From Clostridia bacterium (GTDB lineage Bacteria; Bacillota; Clostridia; Christensenellales; Aristaeellaceae): DNA of 56,132 nt. The DNA lies in the NCBI GenBank assembly GCA_017545905.1, contig JAFWXL010000066.1, positions 1-56,132 on the forward strand. The letters run 5' to 3'. Every line of letters begins with the position of its first letter. The first letter of the stretch is position 1. Positions 8,160 to 17,079 of the stretch are shown in pieces. The notes under the pieces were generated by a model, which had not been told where the DNA came from, did not search any database, and was given only the letters and a program-made list of their open reading frames with translations. Position numbers and translations under genes: made by a program.

Positions 8160-9353
8160 TCAGTTGTCGTTGATCTCCAGCACCTTGTCGCGCAGCTGCT
8201 TTTCCAGGCGGCCCAGCTCTGCGGAGGCCTCGGCGCGGCGCATGGCGCCCTCGCGCTGGATCTTCTGCACCTCGGCGAGGGTATCGATCAGGGCGGTATT
8301 GGCCACGCGGATGGTGTCCATATCGACCACGCCGCGCTCGGCTTCCTTCGCCGTCTCGATCGTGCCGGTCTTCAGGCGCTCGGCGTTGGAGCGCAGCAGC
8401 TCGTTGGTCATGTCGGTGACAGCCTTCTGGGCCTTGAGCGCATCCTCGGCATGCTGCATGCCCAGGGAGATGACCATCTGGCTCTTCCACAGCGGAATGG
8501 TGTTGGCGATGGTGGACTGGATGCGCTCGGCGAGCACGTTGTCGTTGGTCTGCATCAGGCGGATCTGCGGGCCCATCTGCACGGAAACCATGCGGGTGAG
8601 CTTGAGATCGTGGATGCGCTTGTCAAAGCGCTCGATGAGCTGGGAGAAATCGCTCGCGGCCTGCGCATCGGCCGGGTTGGCGGTTTCCTGTGCCTTGGCC
8701 AGCAGCGGCGGCAGCTCCTCCTCGCGCAGGCGGCGCAGCTTGAGCTCGCCGGCGATGATGTAGAGCGTCAGCTCGTGATAGTACTGCTCGTTCTGTTTGT
8801 AGAGCTCGTCGAGCATCGCCGCATCGGAGATGAGCTGCTTCTGATGGCTGGTGAGCGCGCTGACGATCTCCACCACGTTCTCTTCAACTTTGTCGTATTT
8901 GGCCTTGAGCTGGGTGATGCTCTGCCCGGTCCGTTTGAACAGACCGAAGAAGCCGCTCTTCTTGCCCTCGTCCACGCTGAAACCCTTGAGCTCGGCGACG
9001 AGCGCGGTCAGCATATCGGAGATCGCGCCGGTATCCTTGGTCTTCACGTCCTCCAGGATCTTGTCGGAGAACTGGGAGATCTTCATCTGCGCGGCATTGC
9101 CGTATTTGAGCACGGTTTCGCTGTTGTGGATATCGATGCGCTCGACAAAGGCGAGCACAGCGGCCTGCTCCTGCTCAGAAAGATTGTCAAAATTCAGGGA
9201 ATCATCCTCGGCTTCAACCGGCTCGGCGGGCTTTTCCTCGGCCTTGGGCTCGGCAGGCGCAGCCTGCACGGCTGCTGCGGCCTGTGCCTGGGGCTCCTTG
9301 ACGGGCTCTTCTTCGCCCGGCAGCGTCAGGGTAGGAATCATGTTGTTATCCAT
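8160..9353 (-). CDS. telA: TelA-like toxic anion resistance protein, copy 1
   Basis: About 397 residues. An acidic, proline/alanine-rich N-terminus (about 1-55) is followed by the alpha-helical TelA domain, including LFKRTGQSITQLKAKYDKVE and the very conserved TIPLWKSQMVISLGMQHAEDAL (about 290-310). TelA was named for tellurite resistance and is linked to general envelope or anion stress; its mechanism is unknown. The ATG at 9353 has AAAGGAG eight to nine bases upstream. It is a single-gene transcript with its own promoter and terminator. A shorter paralogue is at 14267-15238. Confidence 0.92.
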   Translation of the reverse strand: MDNNMIPTLTLPGEEEPVKEPQAQAAAAVQAAPAEPKAEEKPAEPVEAEDDSLNFDNLSEQEQAAVLAFVERIDIHNSETVLKYGNAAQMKISQFSDKILEDVKTKDTGAISDMLTALVAELKGFSVDEGKKSGFFGLFKRTGQSITQLKAKYDKVEENVVEIVSALTSHQKQLISDAAMLDELYKQNEQYYHELTLYIIAGELKLRRLREEELPPLLAKAQETANPADAQAASDFSQLIERFDKRIHDLKLTRMVSVQMGPQIRLMQTNDNVLAERIQSTIANTIPLWKSQMVISLGMQHAEDALKAQKAVTDMTNELLRSNAERLKTGTIETAKEAERGVVDMDTIRVANTALIDTLAEVQKIQREGAMRRAEASAELGRLEKQLRDKVLEINDN

Positions 9354-9411
9354 AAAAGATCGCTCCTTTGTCATGCGGTTCAGACAGAATCTGCATTATC
9401 CTTCATTACAG

Positions 9412-9440
9412 ATGATACACCAAATCGTCAGGGGTGTAAA
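9412..9440 (-). promoter_or_regulatory. Promoter of telA copy 1
   Basis: Minus strand: TTTACA, 17-base spacer, TATCAT. It is back to back with a possible weaker plus-strand promoter for the EamA gene (TACAAT at 9466-9471). Confidence 0.65.
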
Positions 9441-9525
9441 GCTTTTCTTTGAGCGCAGGGTGTGGTACAATAGCCTGCAGGCGGCCGCGGGCAGGGATCC
9501 GGCTGCGACGGAAGGAAGGACACAT

Positions 9526-10386
9526 ATGACAAAACGGGAACTGATGGCGGACGGTATTCTGGTATTGACCGCCTTTATTTGGGGCACAGGATTTGTGGTG
9601 ATGAAGAATACGCTGGACTCGGTTCCGCCCGGTGCGATCATCGCTATCCGCTATGCGATTGCATCCATGCTGACGGCGTGCATGTTCAAACGGCATCTCA
9701 GAGGCCTTACGCGCGCGGACGTGTGCCGGGGCGCAGTCGTGGGTCTGCTGCTCGCCGGCGCGTACATCGTGCAGACGATCGGCCTGAGCATGACAACGGC
9801 GGGCAAGAATGCGTTCCTGACGACGGTTTATGTGCTGCTGGTGCCCTTTGGCTGCTGGCTGGTTTTCCGCGAGAAGCTGAGCAGGAAAAACTTCCTTGCT
9901 GCCGCAATGATGCTGGCGGGCATCGGCTGCCTCTCGCTGGATGGCGAGAGCGGCGGACTGAATGCGGGCGACATGCTCACGCTCGTGTGCGGCATGCTCT
10001 TTGCCGCGCATATCATGGCGGTGGAGCGCTGCCAGAAGAAGACGAATACCTATGCGCTGATCGTGCTGCAGTTTGCATTTGCGGCGGTCATTGCTTTTGC
10101 CTACTGGATGCTCTTTGAGCGCGATATGGAGCTGTCGGTGAATATGAGCATGGCGGGCGGCCTTTTCTATCTCTCCGTTTTCTCTACGACCGGCGCGATG
10201 AGCCTGCAGAATATCGGCCAGAGCATGGCGCCCGCCTCGCATGCGGCGATCCTGCTGTCGCTGGAGTCTGTCTTCGGCGCGCTGGCTTCGTGCCTGCTGC
10301 TGGGCGAGGTGCTCACGCCGACCATGGCGATGGGCTTTGCGGTCATCTTTATGGCGCTGGTGGTCAATTCGCTGAAAATAAGATAA
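9526..10386 (+). CDS. EamA/DMT-superfamily transporter
   Basis: About 286 residues with roughly ten hydrophobic segments in two homologous halves. The first half begins TAFIWGTGFVVMKNTL and the second contains the typical LLSLESVFGALASCLLLGE. The family exports metabolites such as amino acids or takes up nucleotide precursors; the substrate cannot be told from sequence. The ATG at 9526 has GGAAGGA six bases upstream; the open frame extends far upstream but only as an antisense shadow of telA. It is monocistronic, with a terminator directly after. Confidence 0.88.
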   Translation: MTKRELMADGILVLTAFIWGTGFVVMKNTLDSVPPGAIIAIRYAIASMLTACMFKRHLRGLTRADVCRGAVVGLLLAGAYIVQTIGLSMTTAGKNAFLTTVYVLLVPFGCWLVFREKLSRKNFLAAAMMLAGIGCLSLDGESGGLNAGDMLTLVCGMLFAAHIMAVERCQKKTNTYALIVLQFAFAAVIAFAYWMLFERDMELSVNMSMAGGLFYLSVFSTTGAMSLQNIGQSMAPASHAAILLSLESVFGALASCLLLGEVLTPTMAMGFAVIFMALVVNSLKIR

Positions 10387-10391
10387 AGAAG

Positions 10392-10421
10392 GAAGCCTCC
10401 TGGACTGGTCAGGAGGCTTTT
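10392..10421 (+). terminator. Intrinsic terminator after the EamA gene
   Basis: Hairpin AAGCCTCCTG / CAGGAGGCTT followed by TTTCT. Confidence 0.85.
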
Positions 10422-10450
10422 CTGATATGCGGCGCAGGGATTTGTACAAT

Positions 10451-10486
10451 AAAAAACAGGAAATCAAGCGATTGCTCAATTTCCTG
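10451..10486 (-). terminator. Intrinsic terminator of the tRNA-Leu transcript
   Basis: Minus strand: CAGGAAAT, loop, ATTTCCTG followed by TTTTTT, starting three bases after the encoded CCA of the tRNA. Confidence 0.85.
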
Positions 10487-10488
10487 TG

Positions 10489-10573
10489 TGGTGCGGTAGA
10501 TGGGACTTGAACCCATACGTCATACAACACACGCCCCTCAAACGTGCCTGTCTGCCAATTCCAGCACTACCGC
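10489..10573 (-). tRNA. tRNA-Leu (anticodon GAG)
   Basis: Class II tRNA of 85 bases including an encoded CCA end. The acceptor stem is GCGGTAG/CTACCGC. The anticodon stem CACGT/GCGTG closes the seven-base loop TTGAGGG, so the anticodon is GAG (reads CUC and CUU). A long variable arm follows, then the T loop GGGTTCAAGTCCC. It is a single tRNA gene with its own consensus promoter and terminator. Confidence 0.95.
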
Positions 10574-10608
10574 ATATGCAATTGCTGCATCTCGGATGCA
10601 ACGGATTT

Positions 10609-10637
10609 ATTATAGTCAAAAAGCATCCGCTTGTCAA
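10609..10637 (-). promoter_or_regulatory. Consensus promoter of tRNA-Leu
   Basis: Minus strand: TTGACA, 17-base spacer, TATAAT, a perfect match to the sigma-A consensus, as expected for a stable RNA gene. Confidence 0.9.
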
Positions 10638-10755
10638 TACCTGATTTGAATTTTTTTGCTTTATCGTTTCGGATGAAGCAAAAGCCGGGTCTGCTCCGTC
10701 ATATGAGTAGGATACGCTATTATCTGAACAGATGCGCGCAATGATAAAGAAATGC

Positions 10756-10784
10756 TTGCATGCTGCAGAAAAATGAAGTATGAT
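10756..10784 (+). promoter_or_regulatory. Promoter of the VanW gene
   Basis: TTGCAT, 17-base spacer, TATGAT, about 68 bases upstream of the GTG start. Confidence 0.65.
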
Positions 10785-10851
10785 ATAAATTGATTGATTA
10801 TATAAAATATCGGGCATTGTGCCCGTCCGATACCAGAAGGAGGTGAAGGCT

Positions 10852-12732
10852 GTGTCTGACAGCAGACAGCCGCACCGAAGAAGAAGGCCTCAGGTGATTC
10901 AGCCGGTCGCCGAGGAGGAAGAGAAGCTGACGCCGCAGCCTGAAACAAAGCCGCAGGAGATCCCCACAGAGCTGCGCCGTGTGGTCGTTGCCGATCATGA
11001 CGAGCCGGACTGGATGGTCTCCGCCAGCCGCGTGTCCGGCGCGGCAGAGCGCAGAGGCGCACCCGCAAACAGAAGCGCACAGCAGACGGAAAAGCGCGCT
11101 GAAGCGAAACGGGAGAAAAAAGAAATGCCTGCCGCTGAGCACGGGGAAGGATATGCAGCGGCGAATGAAGAACAAATCCCCAGGCGCACCGCCGCGCCGA
11201 AGAAGGCAAAGAAGCCTTCGGGCACGGTAAGAAAGGCGGCGCCGCGCAAGCCGAGCAAGAAAGCCATTGCCCGGCGCAACGCGCAGATCCGAAGGACTGT
11301 GCTGCTGGTTGTGGTTGTCATGGCGCTGACGGCGCTGATTGCAGCCGGCGCGATGGGCATGGGCAGACTGATTGACATCAAGAAGACGCTCGATCAGGGC
11401 AAGGATGTATTCTACCACAACATTTTTGTCAACAATATCCCTCTGGAGGGCAAAACGCTCGACGAGGCGCGCGCCATCGTTACCCAGCAGGTATCCAGTC
11501 TGGTGTCCTCATGGCGCATCACCCTGCGCACGCAGGACGGGCGCAGCTGGGACATCACAGGCGAAGACCTGAAGATGCAGTACGACGTCGCCGATCAGCT
11601 CGATCAGCTCTGGGCGATCGGCCATATGGGTTCCTCCGCCATGCGCTATGAGCAGGTGAAGGCGCTGAGCGAAACGCCGGTGATGCGCCATACGACGCTG
11701 ACGTATGATCTGTCCAGCGTTAATCAGATTCTCGCGCAGATCAAGCAGGAGGTTGATCAGCCGCCTGTGAGCGCGATGCGCATCAACGATGACAGCAAAT
11801 GGCCGCCGTTCTCTTATACGGACGATGTGCCGGGCCGCGAGCTGGATATCACCGGGCTCAATGAGCAGATCTGCGCGATGGTGGATACGCTGCAGTCCGG
11901 CGTGGTCGACCTGACGCCGACGCCTGTTGAAGCGCCGGTGACGCGCAAATACCTCGAAGGTCAGATTGTGCAGCTGAGCACGTATGAGACGGCGATCGGC
12001 GCGACGAGCGATCCGGGCCGCTTCATCAATATCGAAAACGGCACGAAGAGATTCGACAAGCTGATCATCAAATCCGGCGAGCAGGTGTCCTTCAACAAGG
12101 TCGCCGGCAGGCGCACTTATTCCAACGGCTATGCCGATGCGCCGGAGCTGGCCTACGGCGATTACCGTACGGGCGTGGGCGGCGGCATCTGCCAGGTTTC
12201 CTCCACGCTCTATAACGTGGTGGTCAATGCGGGTCTGGAGGTCAAGACGCGCTTCCAGCATTCTCTGGCGTCCAATTATGTGCCGCTGGGCCTGGATGCG
12301 ACGGTGCAGGATGATCGTCTGGATTTCGTATTCAAGAATACGACCAGCGCGGATATCTACATTTCCACAGAGTACTACAAGAAAAAGGGCTATTGGTATA
12401 CCAAGTTCACCATTCACGGCAGACCGGACCCCAACGGCTATACCTACAAGCTCGAAAGCGAGATCGTCGAGGTCATCCCTGTGCCGGAGCCAACGTACGT
12501 GCCGGACAAGAATGCGGAGTACGTTGTCTATAACGATGAGATGAAGGAAGTCAGCGACGGCCATGAGGGCCATGTCGTGGACGTCTATCTGGTGACGATG
12601 GATGCGCATGGGAATACGATCAGCCGCGAAAAGAAATATACCGATACCTACAAGGCGCTCACACCCAAGATATATGTCGGCGTGACGCCCAGAGAGACGC
12701 CGGTCCCGCAGAATTATCTGCTGATGGACTGA
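10852..12732 (+). CDS. VanW/YoaR family membrane-anchored cell-wall protein
   Basis: About 626 residues. Residues 1-145 are a charged, disordered cytoplasmic region. One membrane segment follows (about 149-168), then a peptidoglycan-binding-4-like region that includes VNNIPLEGKTLDEARAIV, and the VanW domain with GVGGGICQVSSTLYNVV near residue 442. The C-terminus extends beyond VanW as a beta-rich tail. VanW proteins occur in vancomycin-resistance clusters and as YoaR-like spore or cell-wall proteins; their catalytic role is unknown. The chosen GTG at 10852 has AAGGAGGTG seven bases upstream. A second GTG at 10819 lacks a site. The downstream secreted protein follows after 40 bases and is probably co-transcribed. 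Confidence 0.88.
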   Translation: MSDSRQPHRRRRPQVIQPVAEEEEKLTPQPETKPQEIPTELRRVVVADHDEPDWMVSASRVSGAAERRGAPANRSAQQTEKRAEAKREKKEMPAAEHGEGYAAANEEQIPRRTAAPKKAKKPSGTVRKAAPRKPSKKAIARRNAQIRRTVLLVVVVMALTALIAAGAMGMGRLIDIKKTLDQGKDVFYHNIFVNNIPLEGKTLDEARAIVTQQVSSLVSSWRITLRTQDGRSWDITGEDLKMQYDVADQLDQLWAIGHMGSSAMRYEQVKALSETPVMRHTTLTYDLSSVNQILAQIKQEVDQPPVSAMRINDDSKWPPFSYTDDVPGRELDITGLNEQICAMVDTLQSGVVDLTPTPVEAPVTRKYLEGQIVQLSTYETAIGATSDPGRFINIENGTKRFDKLIIKSGEQVSFNKVAGRRTYSNGYADAPELAYGDYRTGVGGGICQVSSTLYNVVVNAGLEVKTRFQHSLASNYVPLGLDATVQDDRLDFVFKNTTSADIYISTEYYKKKGYWYTKFTIHGRPDPNGYTYKLESEIVEVIPVPEPTYVPDKNAEYVVYNDEMKEVSDGHEGHVVDVYLVTMDAHGNTISREKKYTDTYKALTPKIYVGVTPRETPVPQNYLLMD

Positions 12733-12772
12733 GACAGACGATACGCAAAAGCGAAGAAAGGGGCGCTTGTCC

Positions 12773-13357
12773 ATGAACGCCAGAAAGAATATGAAAATCC
12801 TTGCCGCCGCTGCCCTGTGCATGGCGATGACCATGCAGCCGGTCTGTATGCTGGCTGCCAATACCGCCGCGCATGTGCCCAATTCCGTCGAGGCGCAGCC
12901 CGGCAGCGAGTACCTGCCGTCCTTCAAGAATGCGAAGGCATTCCGCGGCATCAGCGTGAGCGACAAATGGCTGCGTCAGGTGAGGCTCGACGGCGTGATG
13001 CTCAACATCCGCCTGCATACGCCCATGGGCAGCGAGGTCACCTTCCGCGAGAAGCTCAGAGCGTCCGAGACGTTCGACGGCGGCATCTGCCTGTATCTGC
13101 AGGCGTCCGAGTGCTGCGATGCGATTACCATGCAGCTGGATCAGCCGGCGATCGATGCGCTGAACAATCTGGGCGTTGTGGAAATTGCAGTGGTCGATCC
13201 GCAGCGCAAGGTTCGTGCGCGCTATGCGGTCAGCGAGCTGCAGGCTGTGCGCGATGCGCTTGGCCTTGCGGATGCGGAGCAGCTGTGCGTAAGCGGCGAG
13301 GACGCGCCGGTCACGGTGGTCAGCGAGGACGGCGTGCGCCGTCAGGTCAATCCCTGA
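12773..13357 (+). CDS. Secreted protein of unknown function
   Basis: About 194 residues with an N-terminal signal peptide (KNMKILAAAALCMAMTMQPV, then small residues), no later membrane segment, and four cysteines in the whole protein apart from the signal. I do not recognise the family. The start is ATG at 12773 after GAAAGGGG. Co-transcription with the VanW gene (40-base gap, shared terminator after this gene) suggests an envelope role. Confidence 0.75.
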   Translation: MNARKNMKILAAAALCMAMTMQPVCMLAANTAAHVPNSVEAQPGSEYLPSFKNAKAFRGISVSDKWLRQVRLDGVMLNIRLHTPMGSEVTFREKLRASETFDGGICLYLQASECCDAITMQLDQPAIDALNNLGVVEIAVVDPQRKVRARYAVSELQAVRDALGLADAEQLCVSGEDAPVTVVSEDGVRRQVNP

Positions 13358-13365
13358 TATTCTCT

Positions 13366-13408
13366 GGCGCGGACAGCGCGGTTTTGGCCGGCTGTCCGCG
13401 CCTTTTTT
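13366..13408 (+). terminator. Intrinsic terminator after the VanW operon
   Basis: Hairpin GGCGCGGACAGC / GCTGTCCGCGCC followed by TTTTTT. Confidence 0.88.
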
Positions 13409-13490
13409 CTTCCGGCCCGGGTCATAAAGGCAGGCGCTGTCCGCCGTGTATAAGTGAAACGGGCGCAGCGACATTGTAAGCAGGGTCAGC

Positions 13491-13519
13491 TTGCGGCGAA
13501 AAACAAAGCGTGCTATACT
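13491..13519 (+). promoter_or_regulatory. Promoter of the xpaC2-telA2 operon
   Basis: TTGCGG, 17-base spacer, TATACT, about 45 bases upstream of the ATG at 13563. Confidence 0.65.
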
Positions 13520-13562
13520 GAATTCAGCTTAACACAGAAACATGACCGGAGAAAGGGATTAT

Positions 13563-14267
13563 ATGGAGAAGAAAGTCATTCATTCCGGCGCGCCGTTTGT
13601 GTGCGCGGGCGCGGCGGTGCTGCTTGCAGCGCTGACGGTGGGCGTCGGCTCGCCGGTCAGCTATGTGTTTGCAGCGCTTGCATGTGCGGCGGGCTATCTG
13701 GCGGGAAAGAAAGCATTTCCCGATCGCGTGATCGAGGTAGAGCGCGCGCCGCACAGCGGCAATGCCGAGGTGGATGCGCTCATCGGGGAAGCGCGCGCGC
13801 AGCTGGATGCGATTGCCCGGGCAAATGACGCGATTGCTGAGCCGGAGCTTTCCGCGCAGATTGAGGATATTGAGGCGACCTGCCGGACGATTCTCCTGCG
13901 GCTGGAAGAGCAGCCGAATATGCTTTCCGCTCTGCGCACGTTCCTGCGCTATTACCTGCCGGCAACGCAGAAGCTCCTTGAGGAGCGCGCAAAGCTGGAG
14001 GGCGAGGTTGAGGCGGGACAGAGCGCGCGGATCGCAGACAGAATCCGTACGGCGATGGCGCAGGTGCAGTCTGCGCTTCATCAGCAGCTGTCCGCGCTCA
14101 GCGAGTTCAGGTTTATCAATCTGGAAAGCGAGATGGATGTGCTCTCCGAGATGCTCGCGGGCGACGGTCTGCTGGCGCAGACGCAAGAAGCAGATCAGAC
14201 GGAAGAAAAGAGAACGGCGCAGAGCGATGATCCGTTTGCCGCGCTGTTTCAGCAGGGAGGCCGCTGA
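13563..14267 (+). CDS. xpaC: XpaC-like protein, copy 2
   Basis: About 234 residues with two hydrophobic segments at the start (about 8-48), where copy 1 has one, then the XpaC helical domain. The blocks LRTFLRYYLPATQKLLEERA and FINLESEMDVLSEML are nearly the same as in copy 1 (379-1152). The ATG at 13563 follows GGAGAAAGGG. The stop codon overlaps the start of telA2 by one base (TGATG), indicating translational coupling. XpaC-TelA pairs are a recognised association with unknown chemistry. Confidence 0.88.
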   Translation: MEKKVIHSGAPFVCAGAAVLLAALTVGVGSPVSYVFAALACAAGYLAGKKAFPDRVIEVERAPHSGNAEVDALIGEARAQLDAIARANDAIAEPELSAQIEDIEATCRTILLRLEEQPNMLSALRTFLRYYLPATQKLLEERAKLEGEVEAGQSARIADRIRTAMAQVQSALHQQLSALSEFRFINLESEMDVLSEMLAGDGLLAQTQEADQTEEKRTAQSDDPFAALFQQGGR

Positions 14268-15238
14268 TGGGCGAGTTTTCGCAGTTTGCCCTTGTGCCGG
14301 AGCAGGGCGTTGTGCCGGAGCTGGCGCAGCTGGACGAGGATATGCAGTCGCGCATCCGGACGATGGCCCAGCGCCTTGACCTGCAGGATGGATCTGCCGT
14401 GGCGGGCTTTGGCGCGCGGGCGCAGAAGGAGATGGCCGCATTTTCCGACGTTGCGCTCAGCCGTATGCTCAGCAGGGATCTGAGCGATCTGAGCGGCACG
14501 ATGCGCATGCTCTCCGAGCAGATTTCGGCTTGCTCGTTTGCCTCGCAGGCAAAGGGATTTTTCAGGCGGATATTCGGCGGCACGCAGGAGCTTGGCGAGG
14601 TGCGCGCCGCCTATGAAAAGGCGGAGCCGAAGATCAATGCCTGTGCGGATGAGATGACCGACAGGCGCGTCATGCTCATGCGAGACAGCGCGCTGCTGGA
14701 GCGGCTCTACGAGCGCAACGAGGACATCTACCGCGAGCTGTGCTCGCTCATCGTCGTGGGCGAAGAGGCGCTGCGGCAGGCAAAGGAGCGCGGCGAACAG
14801 GCGCACATCACCGAACGTCTGGAGCGGCGCATCGATGATATCCGCGTGACGCAGCTGTCCAGCACGCAGCTGGCGGCGCAGATCCGCATGATTCAGGCCA
14901 GTGACAGTGCGACGTGCGACAAGCTCAGAACAGCGCTGGAGGTGACGATCCCGCTGTGGAAAAGCCAGATGGCGGCGGCGCTGGGGCTGGCGCGCGCTGC
15001 GGATGCGATGAAGATGCACAGCCGGATGCAAAGGGATGCTGTGCGCGGCATGCGCGAGGGCGCAGATGAGCTGCGTGCGCAGACAAAAGCCTATCACGAA
15101 GCGGCTGCCCGGAGCGACCGCGAGCGTGCAGAGCAGACGGCCAGAGAGCTGCTGAGCGAGCTTGAGCGCATCGAAACGGATATTCAGTCGCGCAGGGTGA
15201 TCGAAAGCCCGGCGAGCCAGCCGGGTGAAACAAGATGA
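14267..15238 (+). CDS. telA: TelA-like protein, copy 2
   Basis: A 323-residue TelA-family protein, shorter than copy 1 because it lacks the acidic N-terminal tail. The signature ALEVTIPLWKSQMAAALGLA (about 225-245) and the ERLERRIDDIRVTQLSS block are conserved. Translation is coupled to xpaC2 and the next gene starts 16 bases later, so all four genes up to 16779 look like one operon. The arrangement suggests that XpaC and TelA work as partners at the membrane. Confidence 0.9.
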   Translation: MGEFSQFALVPEQGVVPELAQLDEDMQSRIRTMAQRLDLQDGSAVAGFGARAQKEMAAFSDVALSRMLSRDLSDLSGTMRMLSEQISACSFASQAKGFFRRIFGGTQELGEVRAAYEKAEPKINACADEMTDRRVMLMRDSALLERLYERNEDIYRELCSLIVVGEEALRQAKERGEQAHITERLERRIDDIRVTQLSSTQLAAQIRMIQASDSATCDKLRTALEVTIPLWKSQMAAALGLARAADAMKMHSRMQRDAVRGMREGADELRAQTKAYHEAAARSDRERAEQTARELLSELERIETDIQSRRVIESPASQPGETR

Positions 15239-15253
15239 GAGGAGCTGCTGTGC

Positions 15254-15796
15254 ATGGCAGTGAATTCTGACAGGAATAAGCAGGGAATCAGGGAGCGGCT
15301 GCACAGCCTGCCGCGCCCCGCAGGCATTGCGGTTATGGCGCTGCTGCTGGCAGTGTCGCTCTTCGCGGGCAATTTCCGCGCGCTGCAGAATGCGACGCCT
15401 AAGGCGTTCATCCGTCAGGGCGATGTGAAGAGCATCATCGAGGACAGGATCGACGCCGCCCGCAATGTGGTGTCGGTCGCACAGCGTCTGGGGCTGGACG
15501 GCGTGCAGGCGGCCGGAGAGGCGATTGATGCGCTGGAAGGCGCAAAGACCGCGCGGGAGATCAGCCGGGCGGATCAGGAGCTGGCTGCAGCAGTCAGCAG
15601 GCTGACGACGGCGGAGCTGAACGGTGAAGATGCGCGAAGCATGCAGCGCGCTGCGGATGATTTTGCAGAGCAGGGCAGCTTCCTGCGTCAGGAGGCGCGC
15701 GCCTATAACGAAAAGGCGCAAAAGGCGGACCGGCTCTACGACAGCCTGCCCGCCAGATTCATCCTGCCTGAGCCGGATATGTACGAGGGCGTCTGA
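15254..15796 (+). CDS. LemA-like membrane protein
   Basis: 180 residues: a membrane segment at about 20-38, then a long helical region including IEDRIDAARNVVSVAQRLGL and ending YDSLPARFILPEPDMYEGV. This layout, and its position before a TPM-domain gene, resembles LemA proteins, but sequence similarity is weak, so the family name is an inference. The ATG at 15254 follows AGAGGAG. Confidence 0.6.
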   Translation: MAVNSDRNKQGIRERLHSLPRPAGIAVMALLLAVSLFAGNFRALQNATPKAFIRQGDVKSIIEDRIDAARNVVSVAQRLGLDGVQAAGEAIDALEGAKTAREISRADQELAAAVSRLTTAELNGEDARSMQRAADDFAEQGSFLRQEARAYNEKAQKADRLYDSLPARFILPEPDMYEGV

Positions 15797-15843
15797 TTGC
15801 CGCGGCGGCATGGGCGGATCGGGACACAGAAAGGAAAGAGACG

Positions 15844-16779
15844 ATGAAAAGAATTACTTCGGTGCTGCTGGCGCTGATTGCGGCGCTGGCTATCGTCTGC
15901 CCGGCCATGGCGGATGTGCCGGATAAGCCGGCAGCCTTTGCCTACGCTTATGACTTTGAGGCGGACGTGCTGGACAGCGGCGACATGGCGACCATTGATC
16001 TCTACGGTCGGGCGCTGGAGGAGGCGACCGGCGCGCAGGTGATTGCTGTTGCGGTGAACTTTCTGGATGGCATGGACCCGGCGGACTATGCGGCCGACCT
16101 GATCAATGACTGGGGCATCGGGCAGAAGGGCGAGGACAACGGCGTGGTTGTGCTGCTTGCGCGCGGCGACCGCCAGATCCGGATCGGCACGGGCCGGGGC
16201 ATCGACAGGACGCTCTCAGGCAGTGCCTGCGGCGAGCTGATCGACCGGAATATCGATTACTTTGCCGGCAACAACTTTGACACGGGCATGGTCGAGCTGT
16301 ATAAGGACGTGTGCGAATATATCGCAAAGGCAAGCGGCAAGACGCTCTCCTTTGACGCGGACGGCACGTCCTCCGTGGGTGTGGTCCGCGGCGCAGACAG
16401 CGATTCGCATCGCGGGGAAAAGAAGCGCAGCAGCCTGTTTGACGGCTTTCTGGGGTTCATCTTCCTGTACATCGTGGTAAGCGTGATCTTCAATGCGATG
16501 ACCCGAAACAGAGGCGGCTGCTGCATGCGGTGGCTGCTGATGGGCTGGCTGTTTGATCTGTTCAAGGGAAAGCGCAGACCGCCGCGTCCGCCGGTGGGCG
16601 GGGGCTTTGGCGGCCATCGCCCGATGGGCGGTTTCGGCGGTCATCGTCCGACGGGCGGCTTTGGCGGCGGAAGCTCGCGCGGCTTTGGCGGAGGTCGCGG
16701 CTTTGGCGGAGGCAGCTTTGGCGGAGGCGGCTTTGGCGGAGGCGGCTCGCGAGGCGGCGGAGGCGGACGCAGCTTTTAA
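15844..16779 (+). CDS. TPM-domain (YgcG-like) membrane protein with glycine-rich tail
   Basis: 311 residues: a signal peptide (about 1-23, ending AMA), an extracellular TPM_phosphatase domain (about 35-165; NDWGIGQKGEDNGVVVLLARGDRQIRI is diagnostic), one membrane helix (about 200-220), and a tail rich in GGFGG repeats ending GGGGRSF. TPM proteins include YgcG and photosystem-repair factors and are often next to LemA genes. The glycine-rich tail is typical of the family. It is the last gene of the xpaC2-telA2 operon; a terminator follows. Confidence 0.88.
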   Translation: MKRITSVLLALIAALAIVCPAMADVPDKPAAFAYAYDFEADVLDSGDMATIDLYGRALEEATGAQVIAVAVNFLDGMDPADYAADLINDWGIGQKGEDNGVVVLLARGDRQIRIGTGRGIDRTLSGSACGELIDRNIDYFAGNNFDTGMVELYKDVCEYIAKASGKTLSFDADGTSSVGVVRGADSDSHRGEKKRSSLFDGFLGFIFLYIVVSVIFNAMTRNRGGCCMRWLLMGWLFDLFKGKRRPPRPPVGGGFGGHRPMGGFGGHRPTGGFGGGSSRGFGGGRGFGGGSFGGGGFGGGGSRGGGGGRSF

Positions 16780-16825
16780 TGTGACGCAGAGGGCGGAGCA
16801 GTATTCCCTCTCAGTCATCTTCGGT

Positions 16826-16856
16826 AAAAGCTCTCCTCAAAAGGAGAGCTTTTTCT
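16826..16856 (+). terminator. Intrinsic terminator after the TPM gene
   Basis: Hairpin AAAAGCTCTCCT / AGGAGAGCTTTTT followed by TTCTTT. Confidence 0.85.
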
Positions 16857-16969
16857 TTGCAGATTCAGGCTGCCGAAAAGCGAAGATGAGGTATGGAAAA
16901 TCTTCGGATGATTTTCAGAGCGGCAGTCCTGACGTTGTCCCCGCCGGCACTGCCAGTTCTTTCTGCGCC

Positions 16970-16998
16970 TTGCGTTTGCATGCCGGATAGGCTATAAT
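16970..16998 (+). promoter_or_regulatory. Promoter of the ECF sigma factor gene
   Basis: TTGCGT, 17-base spacer, TATAAT. It looks like a sigma-A promoter rather than an ECF-type (AAC/CGT) promoter, so there is no obvious autoregulation. Confidence 0.7.
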
Positions 16999-17079
16999 AA
17001 TTTTTGAAAAAAAGATTTTTCCCGGATGAAAACACGCAGTTCATTCGTTTATATTGGTAAGAGGCAGGAAGTGAAAACA

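Noticed and set aside
8451-9452. Long plus-strand frame antisense to telA
   Set aside because: The minus-strand TelA protein has clear family motifs, and the antisense frame has no start site or homology.
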